Origin: an uncultured Christensenellaceae bacterium
GTDB lineage: Bacteria; Bacillota; Clostridia; Christensenellales; CAG-138
Length of the DNA stretch: 37,825 nt
Assembly: GCA_902475645.1 (NCBI GenBank)
Contig: CABSAH010000001.1
Span: forward strand, 1-37,825
Direction: 5' to 3'
Part shown: positions 22,379 to 30,514 of the stretch, in pieces
Numbering within the stretch: the first letter of the stretch is position 1
Layout of the letters: each line of letters opens with the position of its first letter
Position numbers and translations under genes: made by a program
Notes under the pieces: generated by a model
What the model saw: the letters and a program-made list of their open reading frames with translations, nothing else
What the model was told of the DNA's origin: nothing
The model's database searches: none

Positions 22379-24625
22379 ATGGTAGATGGCAGCATTATTT
22401 TTGATACCGCGTTGGATACAGGCGGCTTTGAAAAAGGGGTGCAGCAACTTGGGAAAACAAACAAAGCCGCCGCAAATAGCGTGAATGAAACATCACGAGC
22501 TATAGAGGCACAAGTAAAAAAGGTCGAGCGGCTTCGGCAGAAGCTGCTGCTTGCGCAAGATGTTTATAAAGAGGCGGAATATAGAGGATTTAACACCGAG
22601 AATGCCGCCATTGGCGTATATAACGCAAAACGCGAGGTAGCAAGCGCAACGGCTGAACTAAGAGCAATGCAAAAGGCGGCAGACGGCGCGGCAAGCGCAA
22701 CTGGCGCTATTGCTCCGAACGCGGAGGAGGCCGCAAAATCAACCAAAAAGATAGGGAAAGCAGCAAAGGAGTCCCAAAAGCATGTTGGCGGGCTTGAACG
22801 GAGGATTGTCGGCCTTGCCCGTCGCGTTTTGGTTTTTAGCGTTATTACACGGGCGCTGCGTTCGTTCCGTGAATACTTGGGGAAAGCCCTGAAAACGTCA
22901 AAAGAGTTTACGGCGGCATGGAACAGTCTACGCGGAGCACTGCTCACGGCATTTCAACCGATATGGGAAACCATATTGCCGTGGTTGACCAAATTTATAA
23001 ATGTTCTTGCCAAGGTTATAACGTGGGTTGCAGCGTTTTTTTCGTGGCTCACGGGCAAAAGCCTTGCTGCAAGCTCAAAAAACGCAAAAAGCCTATATAA
23101 AGAGGCTAACGCGATTGAGGCCGTAGGCAAAGCGGCTGACAAGTCGAAATTGTCCCTTGCGGCGTTTGACGAGATAAATAACCTATCATCCAACAAGGAT
23201 ACTGGCAGCGGGGGCGGGAGCAGCGGTGTTACAACGCCCACGTTCGAGGTTGATACAAGCTATCTCGAAAAAGTTGAGGGCATAATGAAGAAAATCGGCG
23301 GATGGGTGCTTGCCATAGCCGCAGGGCTTGGTGCGTGGAAGATAGCAAGCGCATTTGGCGCTGACCTAAAGAAGTGCATAGGATGGTTTATGACAATATC
23401 CGGCCTTGTGCTTGGCATTACCGGCTTTTTAGACGCATGGAATGAAGGACTTAATTGGGATAATTTAATCCAGATACTCACGGGGGCGGCCTTGTTTGCT
23501 GGCGGCCTTGCTGTGCTGTTTGGCAAGGTTGGCGGTGCTATCGGGCTTATAATTGACGGCATTGCACTTATTGTAATAGGCATTAAGGAATGGGTTGAAC
23601 AGGGCGAGCTAACAGACCAAGCATTTGTAGCAATAGAGGCGGGAATAATCGCAATAGGCGCGGCACTTGCATTGCTGATTAGCCCGTGGGCGTTGGTTGT
23701 CGCTGCGATCGCCGGTGTTGCGCTTGCCGTATACAAATACTGGGACGAAATATCCGCATTTTTCCAGGGCGTTTGGGAGAAAATAAGCGCCTTTTTTGTC
23801 GGCATATGGGAGAAAGTCAAAGAGATTTTTGCGCCCGTGGTGCAATGGTTTGACGATAATATAATAACTCCCCTTGTCGAATTTTTCAGAGGTTGGGCAG
23901 AGAGGACGGCAGCGGTATTTGAAGGCTGCTGGATTATTATTCAAGCCGTCTGGAAAATCGTTTCGGAGTGGTTTGACCAAAACGTTATCCAGCCCGTTGT
24001 GGCTTTTTTCAAGAAGCTTGGTGAGGACATTTCCCGCATATTCAAGGAGGCGTGGGAGGTAATAAAGCCGATATGGAACGCCGTGGCGGGGTGGTTTAAC
24101 CAGCACGTTATCCAGCCCATAGTTAAGTTTTTTACCGCCGCATGGGACAAAATCAAAAATGCGTTTGTTACTGCTTTTGAAGCTATTTCGGCATTTGCAA
24201 AGAGCATTTTTAATGGCGTTATATCCATGGTGGAGGGTATTGTGAACCGCGTTATTAAAGCTATAAACGGCATAATTGGCGGGTTTAATAAGGTCGTAAC
24301 GTGGGCGGCCGGGGTTATTGGTAAGGATTGGGGCGGAGTTGCTCTCCTGCCGGAAGTGCATCTGCCGAGACTGGCGGAAGGCACGGTTGTACCCGCGAAC
24401 CGCGAGTTTTTAGCCATGCTGGGCGATAACAAACGCGAAACTGAAATTGTATCGCCGTTATCGACCATGAAGCAAGCGCTGAAAGAGGCATTGAAGGAAA
24501 GCGGCATGGGCGGCAACATGAACGTTCAAGTTTTCCTTGACGGTCAAAAAGTATATGACAGCGTGGTTGACTACTCAAAGCGCGACATACGCCGCACGGG
24601 GCGATATCCGATTTTAGGAGAGTGA
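22379..24625 (+). CDS. Tape measure protein
   Basis: 748 residues, short for the family. By the usual 1.5 Angstrom per residue it predicts a tail of roughly 110 nm. The N-terminal third is coiled coil (KKVERLRQKLLLAQDVYKEA). Hydrophobic segments at about residues 150-230 and 300-470 could span the host membrane during ejection. Residues about 470-640 carry repeats of W-F-x2-N/H-V/I-I-x-P-(I/V)-V-x-F-F (WFDQNVIQPVVAFFKKL, WFNQHVIQPIVKFFTAA). The C-terminus (HLPRLAEGTVVPANREFLAM, then LGDNKRETEIVSPLSTMKQA) is the conserved end found in Bacillota tape measures. Confidence 0.93.
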   Translation: MVDGSIIFDTALDTGGFEKGVQQLGKTNKAAANSVNETSRAIEAQVKKVERLRQKLLLAQDVYKEAEYRGFNTENAAIGVYNAKREVASATAELRAMQKAADGAASATGAIAPNAEEAAKSTKKIGKAAKESQKHVGGLERRIVGLARRVLVFSVITRALRSFREYLGKALKTSKEFTAAWNSLRGALLTAFQPIWETILPWLTKFINVLAKVITWVAAFFSWLTGKSLAASSKNAKSLYKEANAIEAVGKAADKSKLSLAAFDEINNLSSNKDTGSGGGSSGVTTPTFEVDTSYLEKVEGIMKKIGGWVLAIAAGLGAWKIASAFGADLKKCIGWFMTISGLVLGITGFLDAWNEGLNWDNLIQILTGAALFAGGLAVLFGKVGGAIGLIIDGIALIVIGIKEWVEQGELTDQAFVAIEAGIIAIGAALALLISPWALVVAAIAGVALAVYKYWDEISAFFQGVWEKISAFFVGIWEKVKEIFAPVVQWFDDNIITPLVEFFRGWAERTAAVFEGCWIIIQAVWKIVSEWFDQNVIQPVVAFFKKLGEDISRIFKEAWEVIKPIWNAVAGWFNQHVIQPIVKFFTAAWDKIKNAFVTAFEAISAFAKSIFNGVISMVEGIVNRVIKAINGIIGGFNKVVTWAAGVIGKDWGGVALLPEVHLPRLAEGTVVPANREFLAMLGDNKRETEIVSPLSTMKQALKEALKESGMGGNMNVQVFLDGQKVYDSVVDYSKRDIRRTGRYPILGE

Positions 24626-24629
24626 AGCA

Positions 24630-25037
24630 ATGGCATTTGAAGGATACTTGATGAAAGCGTTTGGGAAAACGTTCCCGCATAAGTATATACAGCTATCGAC
24701 ATATCAGACCACGCCGAGCCAACGGCAAGACCTTGACAGTTATCAGGACAGCAAAGGCAATTTGCACCGAACCGTTGTGCCGCATGACCGCTCAAAGATA
24801 GTCTTTAAGACGATGGATAACTTAAAGCTTGCCGAAAAGCAGGAAATACAGGCTTTCTTTAACGGGGCAATGACCAACGCGCGGGAACGCAAGATAAGCC
24901 TGACATACTGGAATGACGAGAGCAACACATACGCCATGGGCAGCTTTTACATTCCCGATGTTACCTATCCCATAAAGCGGATTATGGGGAACGATATCGT
25001 ATATGATTCGGTTGAGTATCACCTAATCGAATACTAA
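24630..25037 (+). CDS. Distal tail-like protein
   Basis: 135 residues after GGAGAGTGAAGCA, placed between tape measure and tail hub as distal tail proteins are. It reads as a beta-rich protein (YIQLSTYQTTPSQRQDLDSY, RKISLTYWNDESNTYAMGSF, VYDSVEYHLIEY). It resembles DUF6711-type proteins of gut siphophages. It probably forms the ring that joins the tube to the tip. The family assignment is moderate; the position is strong. Confidence 0.6.
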   Translation: MAFEGYLMKAFGKTFPHKYIQLSTYQTTPSQRQDLDSYQDSKGNLHRTVVPHDRSKIVFKTMDNLKLAEKQEIQAFFNGAMTNARERKISLTYWNDESNTYAMGSFYIPDVTYPIKRIMGNDIVYDSVEYHLIEY

Positions 25038-25046
25038 GGAGGGCGC

Positions 25047-27503
25047 ATGAAAAGCTGGACGGATGAACAAAAAGCGAAATGGTGGAACAGCGACTCACGC
25101 CAAATTAAGGTAGAAATTGAACTTGGGCATTATACATGGGTGCCGCCCCCACCCGAACCTGACGAACCGGACGTAGACGAACCCGAACCGGGGGAAGTTA
25201 AAATAGCTTACAAAATAGAGCCTGGCGAGATTGTAGGGAACTCCACCAAGATAGACGAGGCCATATCCGATGCGGAAACCATCAAATATGGCACGGTACA
25301 GCCCGCAGCACTTGAAATACAGATTGTCGAAGATAGTAAAGAAGTAAGTCGGGTAGAGCAGTATAGCCAGCATCTGGACGGATACGTTAAAGGGCGCATC
25401 TGGGATTATGCGATAGGCCACAAGATAACGGTACATCTATGGGATACAAGTAATGTGTTTGTAGAGAACTCGATTTATGTCGCTGAATTTTACATTGCCG
25501 GGGTCAAGGGCGAGGGCACGACAAAATTTAAGACTATTACGGCATATGACGCGCTGAGCCTTTTTGACAAAGACGTTTCCGACTGGTACAACAGCCTTGA
25601 CTTCAACGGGCTTACCCTTAAAGTGTTCCGCGAGAGCCTATGTACATATTGCGGCGTGGAATTTGAGAGCGTAACGCTGCCCAATGACAGCATGACCATA
25701 AGCCGTACAATGTCCGCAACGTCCATATCGGGGCGCGATATCCTTTCCGCGTGCTGCGAGCTCAACGGCTGCTGGCCTAAGATGGAGCTATGGGCAGACG
25801 TACCGCCGGATTGGGATATCTCATTCATGGGAACAATAAGCAAGCTCCGCTGGGTGACGCTTGGCAGCACCTCATGCGAAACGTTTGATTACAGCCAATA
25901 CGATTACACCTTCCGTCCCGAAAGCACCCGCGAGGAATACGACTGCAAGGGCATTAACGCCGTTATCATACGGGCAACCGATGATGATGTAGGAGGGCAC
26001 TACCCCGCAACCGTGCAGGATAACCCGTATATCATACAGGGCAATTTCCTATGCTTTGGCAAGACCACTGCGGAGCTTACCACCATAGCGCAAAACATAT
26101 ATAACCAAATAGCGAATAAGCCGTACAGGCCGCACAAAACGGTTATAACGGGGCGGCCATACCTTGAACCGGGCGACAAGGTAACGGTGAAATTCGCCGA
26201 GGGCAACGGCGGCACTTTCGACACCTATATACTCAAGCGCACAATGACGGGCGAAGCCGCCCTGCTGGATACCTATGAAGCCAAGGGGCAAAAGGAGCAT
26301 AGGGAGCAGTACGGCATATCCCAACAGATACAGCAGATACAGGGCAGGACAAACGAGCTTACCCGAACGGTGGACGAAACCGTAAACACCATTACGCGCA
26401 TCGAGTACCTTACCCCCGTTTTGTCGAAAACCGACCCGTCAACGGACTGGACGGACGATGAAAAGGCGGCAAAGGCGGGCTATCAATGGTTTGACGGTAC
26501 GGACTTGCGCATATGGGACGGCGCTTCATGGAAGCTTACCATATACCCCGACTATAACCAAAGCACACAGCCCACAAACGCCAAGGAGGGGGAATACTGG
26601 TATAATCCCACAACGGGCGAGATAAAGAAGCTTGTCGGGGATACTTGGACGGCTGATAGCACGGTATGTATACCCACAACGTGGACGCAGACCATGCAGA
26701 CACAGCTTAAAATCACCGCCGAGGGCGTACAAAGCACCGTCACAAAGGACAACATTATATCCACCATCAATCAGAGCGCGGAGAGCGTGAGCATAAACGC
26801 AAGCAAGATTGATTTGACGGGCTATGTCACCATAAACTCCCTGAAAGCTGGGGGCACAACGCAGATTGACGGCGGGCGCATAACCACGGGAACGGTAGCG
26901 GCGGCGCGGATTGACGTTGATAATCTCTATGTTAAGCACCTGAGCGCGGCAGATGGGACGTTTACCGGAAAGCTGCAAGCCGCAAGCGGCACTTTTGATA
27001 CGCTTGACGCGGTAGGCGGCTATGTTCACTTCGGCTATAACTTTTTGCGCATAAACGGCGTTGAGATAGGCTATTATCCCGGGTATTCCCAAGTGTGTGT
27101 TGTCCCGCCATATCATGAAGTGGGGAACCTTGGCGCGGGAACGCTTGCATGGAATCAATGCGTTGCGACACTTTTGTACAGTAAAAGCGGCGGCGTGAAG
27201 GCCTATTCAATGCGTAAGCTGAAAAAGGATATAGAGGACTACCCATACGACCCAACGCTTGTAGACAGGCTGCAACCCGTAACTTTCAGAATGAAAGACG
27301 ATGCGGACAATATAAAACACGTCGGCCTAATCGCCGATGATGTGCAGGAGGTTGAACCGCTTATCGTCTCTCCATTTCAGGACGAGGGTATGCCCGAAGC
27401 AATATTAACGATAGAATACGACAAGGTCGGCGTGCTTTTAATCAATGAAATAAAAGCGCTGCGACAGCGCGTGAAAAAACTTGAAGAAAGGAGACTTATA
27501 TGA
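25047..27503 (+). CDS. Tail hub / fibre with C-terminal S74 self-cleaving chaperone
   Basis: 818 residues. Residues 1 to about 430 are a tail-hub-like protein (ALEIQIVEDSKEVSRVEQYS, FKTITAYDALSLFDKDVSDW), with an unusual acidic proline stretch near residue 32. A coiled coil (QQIQQIQGRTNELTRTVDET) leads to a fibre region with WDGASWKLTIYPDY-type repeats. Residues 721-818 are a peptidase S74 intramolecular chaperone (SMRKLKKDIEDY, FRMKDDADNIKHVGLIADDV, EIKALRQRVKKLEE). Ser721 and Lys726 have the spacing of the Ser-Lys dyad of endosialidase chaperones, so the last 98 residues are expected to be cut off after trimer folding. Confidence 0.88.
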   Translation: MKSWTDEQKAKWWNSDSRQIKVEIELGHYTWVPPPPEPDEPDVDEPEPGEVKIAYKIEPGEIVGNSTKIDEAISDAETIKYGTVQPAALEIQIVEDSKEVSRVEQYSQHLDGYVKGRIWDYAIGHKITVHLWDTSNVFVENSIYVAEFYIAGVKGEGTTKFKTITAYDALSLFDKDVSDWYNSLDFNGLTLKVFRESLCTYCGVEFESVTLPNDSMTISRTMSATSISGRDILSACCELNGCWPKMELWADVPPDWDISFMGTISKLRWVTLGSTSCETFDYSQYDYTFRPESTREEYDCKGINAVIIRATDDDVGGHYPATVQDNPYIIQGNFLCFGKTTAELTTIAQNIYNQIANKPYRPHKTVITGRPYLEPGDKVTVKFAEGNGGTFDTYILKRTMTGEAALLDTYEAKGQKEHREQYGISQQIQQIQGRTNELTRTVDETVNTITRIEYLTPVLSKTDPSTDWTDDEKAAKAGYQWFDGTDLRIWDGASWKLTIYPDYNQSTQPTNAKEGEYWYNPTTGEIKKLVGDTWTADSTVCIPTTWTQTMQTQLKITAEGVQSTVTKDNIISTINQSAESVSINASKIDLTGYVTINSLKAGGTTQIDGGRITTGTVAAARIDVDNLYVKHLSAADGTFTGKLQAASGTFDTLDAVGGYVHFGYNFLRINGVEIGYYPGYSQVCVVPPYHEVGNLGAGTLAWNQCVATLLYSKSGGVKAYSMRKLKKDIEDYPYDPTLVDRLQPVTFRMKDDADNIKHVGLIADDVQEVEPLIVSPFQDEGMPEAILTIEYDKVGVLLINEIKALRQRVKKLEERRLI

Positions 27504-27670
27504 ACAAGGCTGAAAAACAGGTCATAGAGAGCATATACGCCACTTTGGAGCAGACCATGCCCGTAACGGCATATCGGGACGTTGAAGCCAAATGCGGCGT
27601 GTTGCAATCGCTCAAACGGCTATATAACGGCGAGTTTGAGGACAAAGCGGAAAAGGAGAACGAAGCATGA
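27500..27670 (+). CDS. Small helical protein (56 aa) between tail genes
   Basis: The start overlaps the fibre stop (ATGA) and its own stop overlaps the next ATG in the same way, so it is coupled on both sides. The product is one or two amphipathic helices (NKAEKQVIESIYATLEQTMP, LQSLKRLYNGEFEDKAEKEN). The strict packing argues that it is a true gene, perhaps a chaperone or adaptor for the fibre proteins. No family is recognised. Confidence 0.55.
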   Translation: MNKAEKQVIESIYATLEQTMPVTAYRDVEAKCGVLQSLKRLYNGEFEDKAEKENEA

Positions 27671-28599
27671 CCTACAACATCACCTTGACCGCCAACCACC
27701 AGACCCTGACCGCCGAGTATATCCCCCTTGCGGCGAATTCGGTGCAGTACCTTACCGTGAAGGTGGTATGCGAAACCGAGGACTGGACGGGGCTTGCCGT
27801 CAATGCCATTTTCACACAGGGCTGCATAAGGCGCGGCTTTGCGGTGGTGAATGGCGAGATAACGGCAAAACAGCAGCTTAACCTTTCTGCGGGCGACTGG
27901 TGCGTATCTTTGGCGGGATACGGAGAGCGGGACGGCGCTATAATCCCGCTCATTACCACCAACACCGCGCACATAAGCGTAATGCCGACGAATGACACGG
28001 AGGGCTTCCCCATGATACCGCCCACAGCCGAGGAAGAACTCCGCGCGGAAATAGGCAACCTCGCTGACCTCTCCACAGAGGACAAAAGCAATCTTGTGGC
28101 GGCGGTAAACGAGCTGGAGCGGACACGGGCTAAGGAGAACGAGGTTGTCAAGCACACTCCCCAAGCCCTTACGGAAGCACAGCAGGAACAAGCGCGAACA
28201 AACATCAGCGCCGAAAAGGCGGGGACAGGCTACACAAAAGAAGCCGTAGACGCGGCTATTAAAGATGTGACCGATGCCCAGACCGAGGGCTTTACAATAG
28301 TAGGGCAAGAGCTGAGCAACGTTAAAAGCGATATCCAAAAGAAATACACCAAGCCCGCATCCGGCATACCCAAGGCCGACCTTGCGGTAGATGTGCAAGA
28401 AAGCCTTTCCCGCGCGGACAAAGCCTTGCAGAGCGTCCCCGACACATACCGCACGGCGGCGGAGCAGGACAAGCTGGACGAGAAAAAGCAGCCCAAAGCC
28501 ATTGCGGACGCGGGCGGGCATTTTGGCGCGAACCCCACCGTGGAAAGCGCCTTACAGCAGCTGGGCGGGGCAATCGTTTTGCGCACATGGACTAAGTAA
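27667..28599 (+). CDS. Tail fibre / baseplate upper protein-like
   Basis: 310 residues. The N-terminal beta domain (TYNITLTANHQTLTAEYIPL, EDWTGLAVNAIFTQGC) resembles upper baseplate or fibre attachment domains. Next come typical fibre-shaft motifs: GNLADLSTEDKSNLVAAVNE, HTPQALTEAQQEQARTNISA, KPASGIPKADLAVDVQESLS and NPTVESALQQLGG. It probably anchors the variable receptor-binding protein encoded 10 bp downstream. There is no enzymatic domain. Confidence 0.75.
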   Translation: MTYNITLTANHQTLTAEYIPLAANSVQYLTVKVVCETEDWTGLAVNAIFTQGCIRRGFAVVNGEITAKQQLNLSAGDWCVSLAGYGERDGAIIPLITTNTAHISVMPTNDTEGFPMIPPTAEEELRAEIGNLADLSTEDKSNLVAAVNELERTRAKENEVVKHTPQALTEAQQEQARTNISAEKAGTGYTKEAVDAAIKDVTDAQTEGFTIVGQELSNVKSDIQKKYTKPASGIPKADLAVDVQESLSRADKALQSVPDTYRTAAEQDKLDEKKQPKAIADAGGHFGANPTVESALQQLGGAIVLRTWTK

Positions 28600-28609
28600 G
28601 AGGTGAAAA

Positions 28610-30175
28610 ATGGCTCAATCAACAGATAAAACATTAAAACAGCTTATAATCAACAAAATGCCGCGAAGCGTGTACAAAGCGAAGGACGCGGCCGGGGAGC
28701 TTGACCCCGAACAGGTGTATCTCCCCGATTCGGCATACGATGACAGCCTCGGCATAACCTCCGCTACCCCCGGTCAAATCGTAAAGGTCAAGACCGTGCA
28801 GGACGGCAAGCCGACCGAGTGGGAAGCGGTGAACGATTACCCCGCAGTGCAAACCCGCTATGGGGTGCGCTTTACCGGAAGCCCCCCGGAGGGGGAGCGC
28901 CTGTATGGTGCCGTGGGGCTAAAGGCAAACGTGGGCGTGGGCGCAGAGCTTGTCGAGAATGATTTTGACTACATCATGCCGTGGGCGGGTATGAAACGCT
29001 GTAATACAAAGCTTGTTAACGGGGAGCGCGTGCCGACATTTTACGAGGGTGAACCGGGCTTTTCAAACACGGCGGCAGACGTTTTTGTGCAAGTGCCACG
29101 CTTTTATTATTTTAGGAGCGATGATGATGCGGAGCATGTCGTTTCGATGTACCCCCTTGCGGGATACCGCCCTCCCGAAAAATTTCGCCGTGCCGATGGG
29201 ACGCTGCGAGACTATGTTTTCCTCCCCGCGTATACGTCAGCGCTGGTGGACGGCGTTCCGGTGAGCCGTAGCGGGCTTTATGCGTATATGGCGTCTTTGA
29301 ATGGCTGGATGAAGCTGCTCTCCGATATGCACGCCGCCGGAAAGCTTGATTCGGATATATGGATTGAAGGCACAAAGGACGAGGACATCGTGCGCATTTT
29401 GTGCGACATCGAATTTGCGACGCGCGACCACCAGACCAAAATGATGGGCGCTTGCCTAATGAGATATGCCGACGACACTGTAGTAGAGGGAGGTGTAAAT
29501 CAATTTACCTTATCGCCGGAAATAGCTGCAAAATATGTCATAGGTCAGGCGATTGCCATTGGCACGGCTGATAAAGGTCAGCAGATTGCAATGAACGCCA
29601 CAATTACGAGCATAGACGCCGGCGTCATTACTTTCGAGCCTTCGGACGCTGATGTGACGGTAGAAGCGGGGCATTTCGTTTCTTCAATGCCGTGGAAATC
29701 AGGAGCTTGCGACGGTGTTAAGGCTTCGTCCGGCTCACCCATTTCAAATTCAAACGGCATATATCCGTGTAAATACAGGGGCATTGAAAACCCGTGGGGC
29801 AACCAATTCCGTTGGCGCTGGGACGTTCTTGTGAATGACTATGTGCCTTCGGTCTTACTCGACCCCACGAAATATGCGGATGGTAGGCTGACAGAGGACT
29901 ATCACGCGCTTGCTTACACTATACCCACAACGGCCGGTTATGCAAAAGAAATGGGCTATGACCCAGAATTTCCGTTTGTCCGCATAACAAAAGAGCTGGG
30001 TGGCACATGGAACTCGTTTTTCGCGGATTATAATTGGGTCAACGCTGGCTTGCGGGCGCTTCTTGTCGGGGGTGGCGTGAACGGCGGTCGTGGCGCTGGG
30101 TTGCGGTACTGCAGCGTGGCTGGCGCGCCGTCTAGCGCGAACTGGAGCATCGGCGCGGCTCTTTCTCCCGCGTAA
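28610..30175 (+). CDS. DGR target: variable receptor-binding protein with C-type-lectin fold
   Basis: 521 residues. The N-terminal region (TDKTLKQLIINKMPRSVYKA) attaches to the fibre. The C-terminal domain has the layout of C-type-lectin/sulfatase-modifying-factor-like DGR targets (GIYPCKYRGIENPWGNQFRW, then FFADYNWVNAGLRALLVGG, then AGLRYCSVAGAPSSANWSIG). Residues 480-519 are encoded by the variable repeat (30048-30166), so the end of the protein is the diversified ligand-binding face. Nine residues differ from the template: one His to Leu and eight Asn to Gly, Ser or Ala. The stop codon lies in the loop of the hairpin that ends the variable repeat. Confidence 0.92.
   Translation: MAQSTDKTLKQLIINKMPRSVYKAKDAAGELDPEQVYLPDSAYDDSLGITSATPGQIVKVKTVQDGKPTEWEAVNDYPAVQTRYGVRFTGSPPEGERLYGAVGLKANVGVGAELVENDFDYIMPWAGMKRCNTKLVNGERVPTFYEGEPGFSNTAADVFVQVPRFYYFRSDDDAEHVVSMYPLAGYRPPEKFRRADGTLRDYVFLPAYTSALVDGVPVSRSGLYAYMASLNGWMKLLSDMHAAGKLDSDIWIEGTKDEDIVRILCDIEFATRDHQTKMMGACLMRYADDTVVEGGVNQFTLSPEIAAKYVIGQAIAIGTADKGQQIAMNATITSIDAGVITFEPSDADVTVEAGHFVSSMPWKSGACDGVKASSGSPISNSNGIYPCKYRGIENPWGNQFRWRWDVLVNDYVPSVLLDPTKYADGRLTEDYHALAYTIPTTAGYAKEMGYDPEFPFVRITKELGGTWNSFFADYNWVNAGLRALLVGGGVNGGRGAGLRYCSVAGAPSSANWSIGAALSPA
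30048..30166 (+). repeat. DGR variable repeat (VR)
   Basis: This 119-bp segment aligns without gaps to the template repeat 207 bp downstream. There are 16 differences, and each is an A in the template: 13 A to G, 2 A to T, 1 A to C. The template has 25 adenines here and 9 are unchanged. No C, G or T of the template differs. This is the signature of adenine-specific mutagenic retrohoming. Confidence 0.97.
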
Positions 30176-30181
30176 GCGGGA
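30166..30181 (+). other. Hairpin at the 3' end of VR
   Basis: TCCCGC-GTAA-GCGGGA, a perfect 6-bp stem with a GNRA-type tetraloop. It starts on the last VR base and holds the target stop codon (30173-30175). Hairpins just after VR are needed for homing in the Bordetella phage DGR. The template repeat has no such hairpin. Confidence 0.75.
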
Positions 30182-30196
30182 ACTGGTAAGGGGGTA

Positions 30197-30214
30197 CGGG
30201 GGCGAAAGCCCCCG
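30197..30214 (+). other. Second hairpin between VR and TR
   Basis: CGGGGGC-GAAA-GCCCCCG, a perfect 7-bp stem with a GAAA tetraloop, 31 bp after VR. No T-run follows. It may be part of the homing signal or of the template RNA leader. Confidence 0.65.
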
Positions 30215-30254
30215 ATTCTTATAGATTCGGATTGGACGCGGGGCGTCGGTGGGT

Positions 30255-30373
30255 GCTTGCGGGCGCTTCATGTCGGAGGTAACGTGAACAACGGTCGTAA
30301 CGCTGGGTTGCGGTACTGCAACGTGAATAACGCGCCGTCTAACGCGAACTGGAACATCGGCGCGGCACTTTCT
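30255..30373 (+). repeat. DGR template repeat (TR)
   Basis: The invariant 119-bp donor copy for VR. Read in the VR frame it encodes GNVNNGRNAGLRYCNVNNAP and so on. AAC or AAT Asn codons stand at the variable sites, as is usual because AAC gives the widest amino-acid range when both A are mutated. It lies in the 339-bp non-coding interval 30176-30514; an ORF that reads through it is not a gene. Confidence 0.97.
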
Positions 30374-30411
30374 TGGTTTTGTTGGATTTCGCGTCCTCTC
30401 CCGTGCCACAG

Positions 30412-30497
30412 CGCCCGTAGGGGCGGCGGGCAAAAGCCCGTGCAGAAATAGACCGTTCCAGACGGGGTTAGTAACGCAAGTGAAACCCCTGTAGGTC
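30412..30497 (+). ncRNA. Structured segment between TR and the reverse transcriptase gene
   Basis: Three stems are visible. CGCCC-GTAG-GGGCG lies at 30412-30425 and CGGGC-AAAA-GCCCG at 30427-30440. GGGGTT/AACCCC (30464-30469 with 30484-30489) is enclosed by GACC/GGTC (30451-30454 with 30494-30497). In studied DGRs the RNA just 3' of TR is part of the template transcript and is needed for priming and reverse transcriptase binding. That role is inferred here. Confidence 0.55.
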
Positions 30498-30514
30498 AAA
30501 AGAAAGATGATTGG

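Noticed and set aside
30257..30451. Plus-strand ORF of 64 codons across the template repeat
   Set aside because: It exists only because TR preserves the VR reading frame; there is no ribosome binding site and TR is a non-coding donor.
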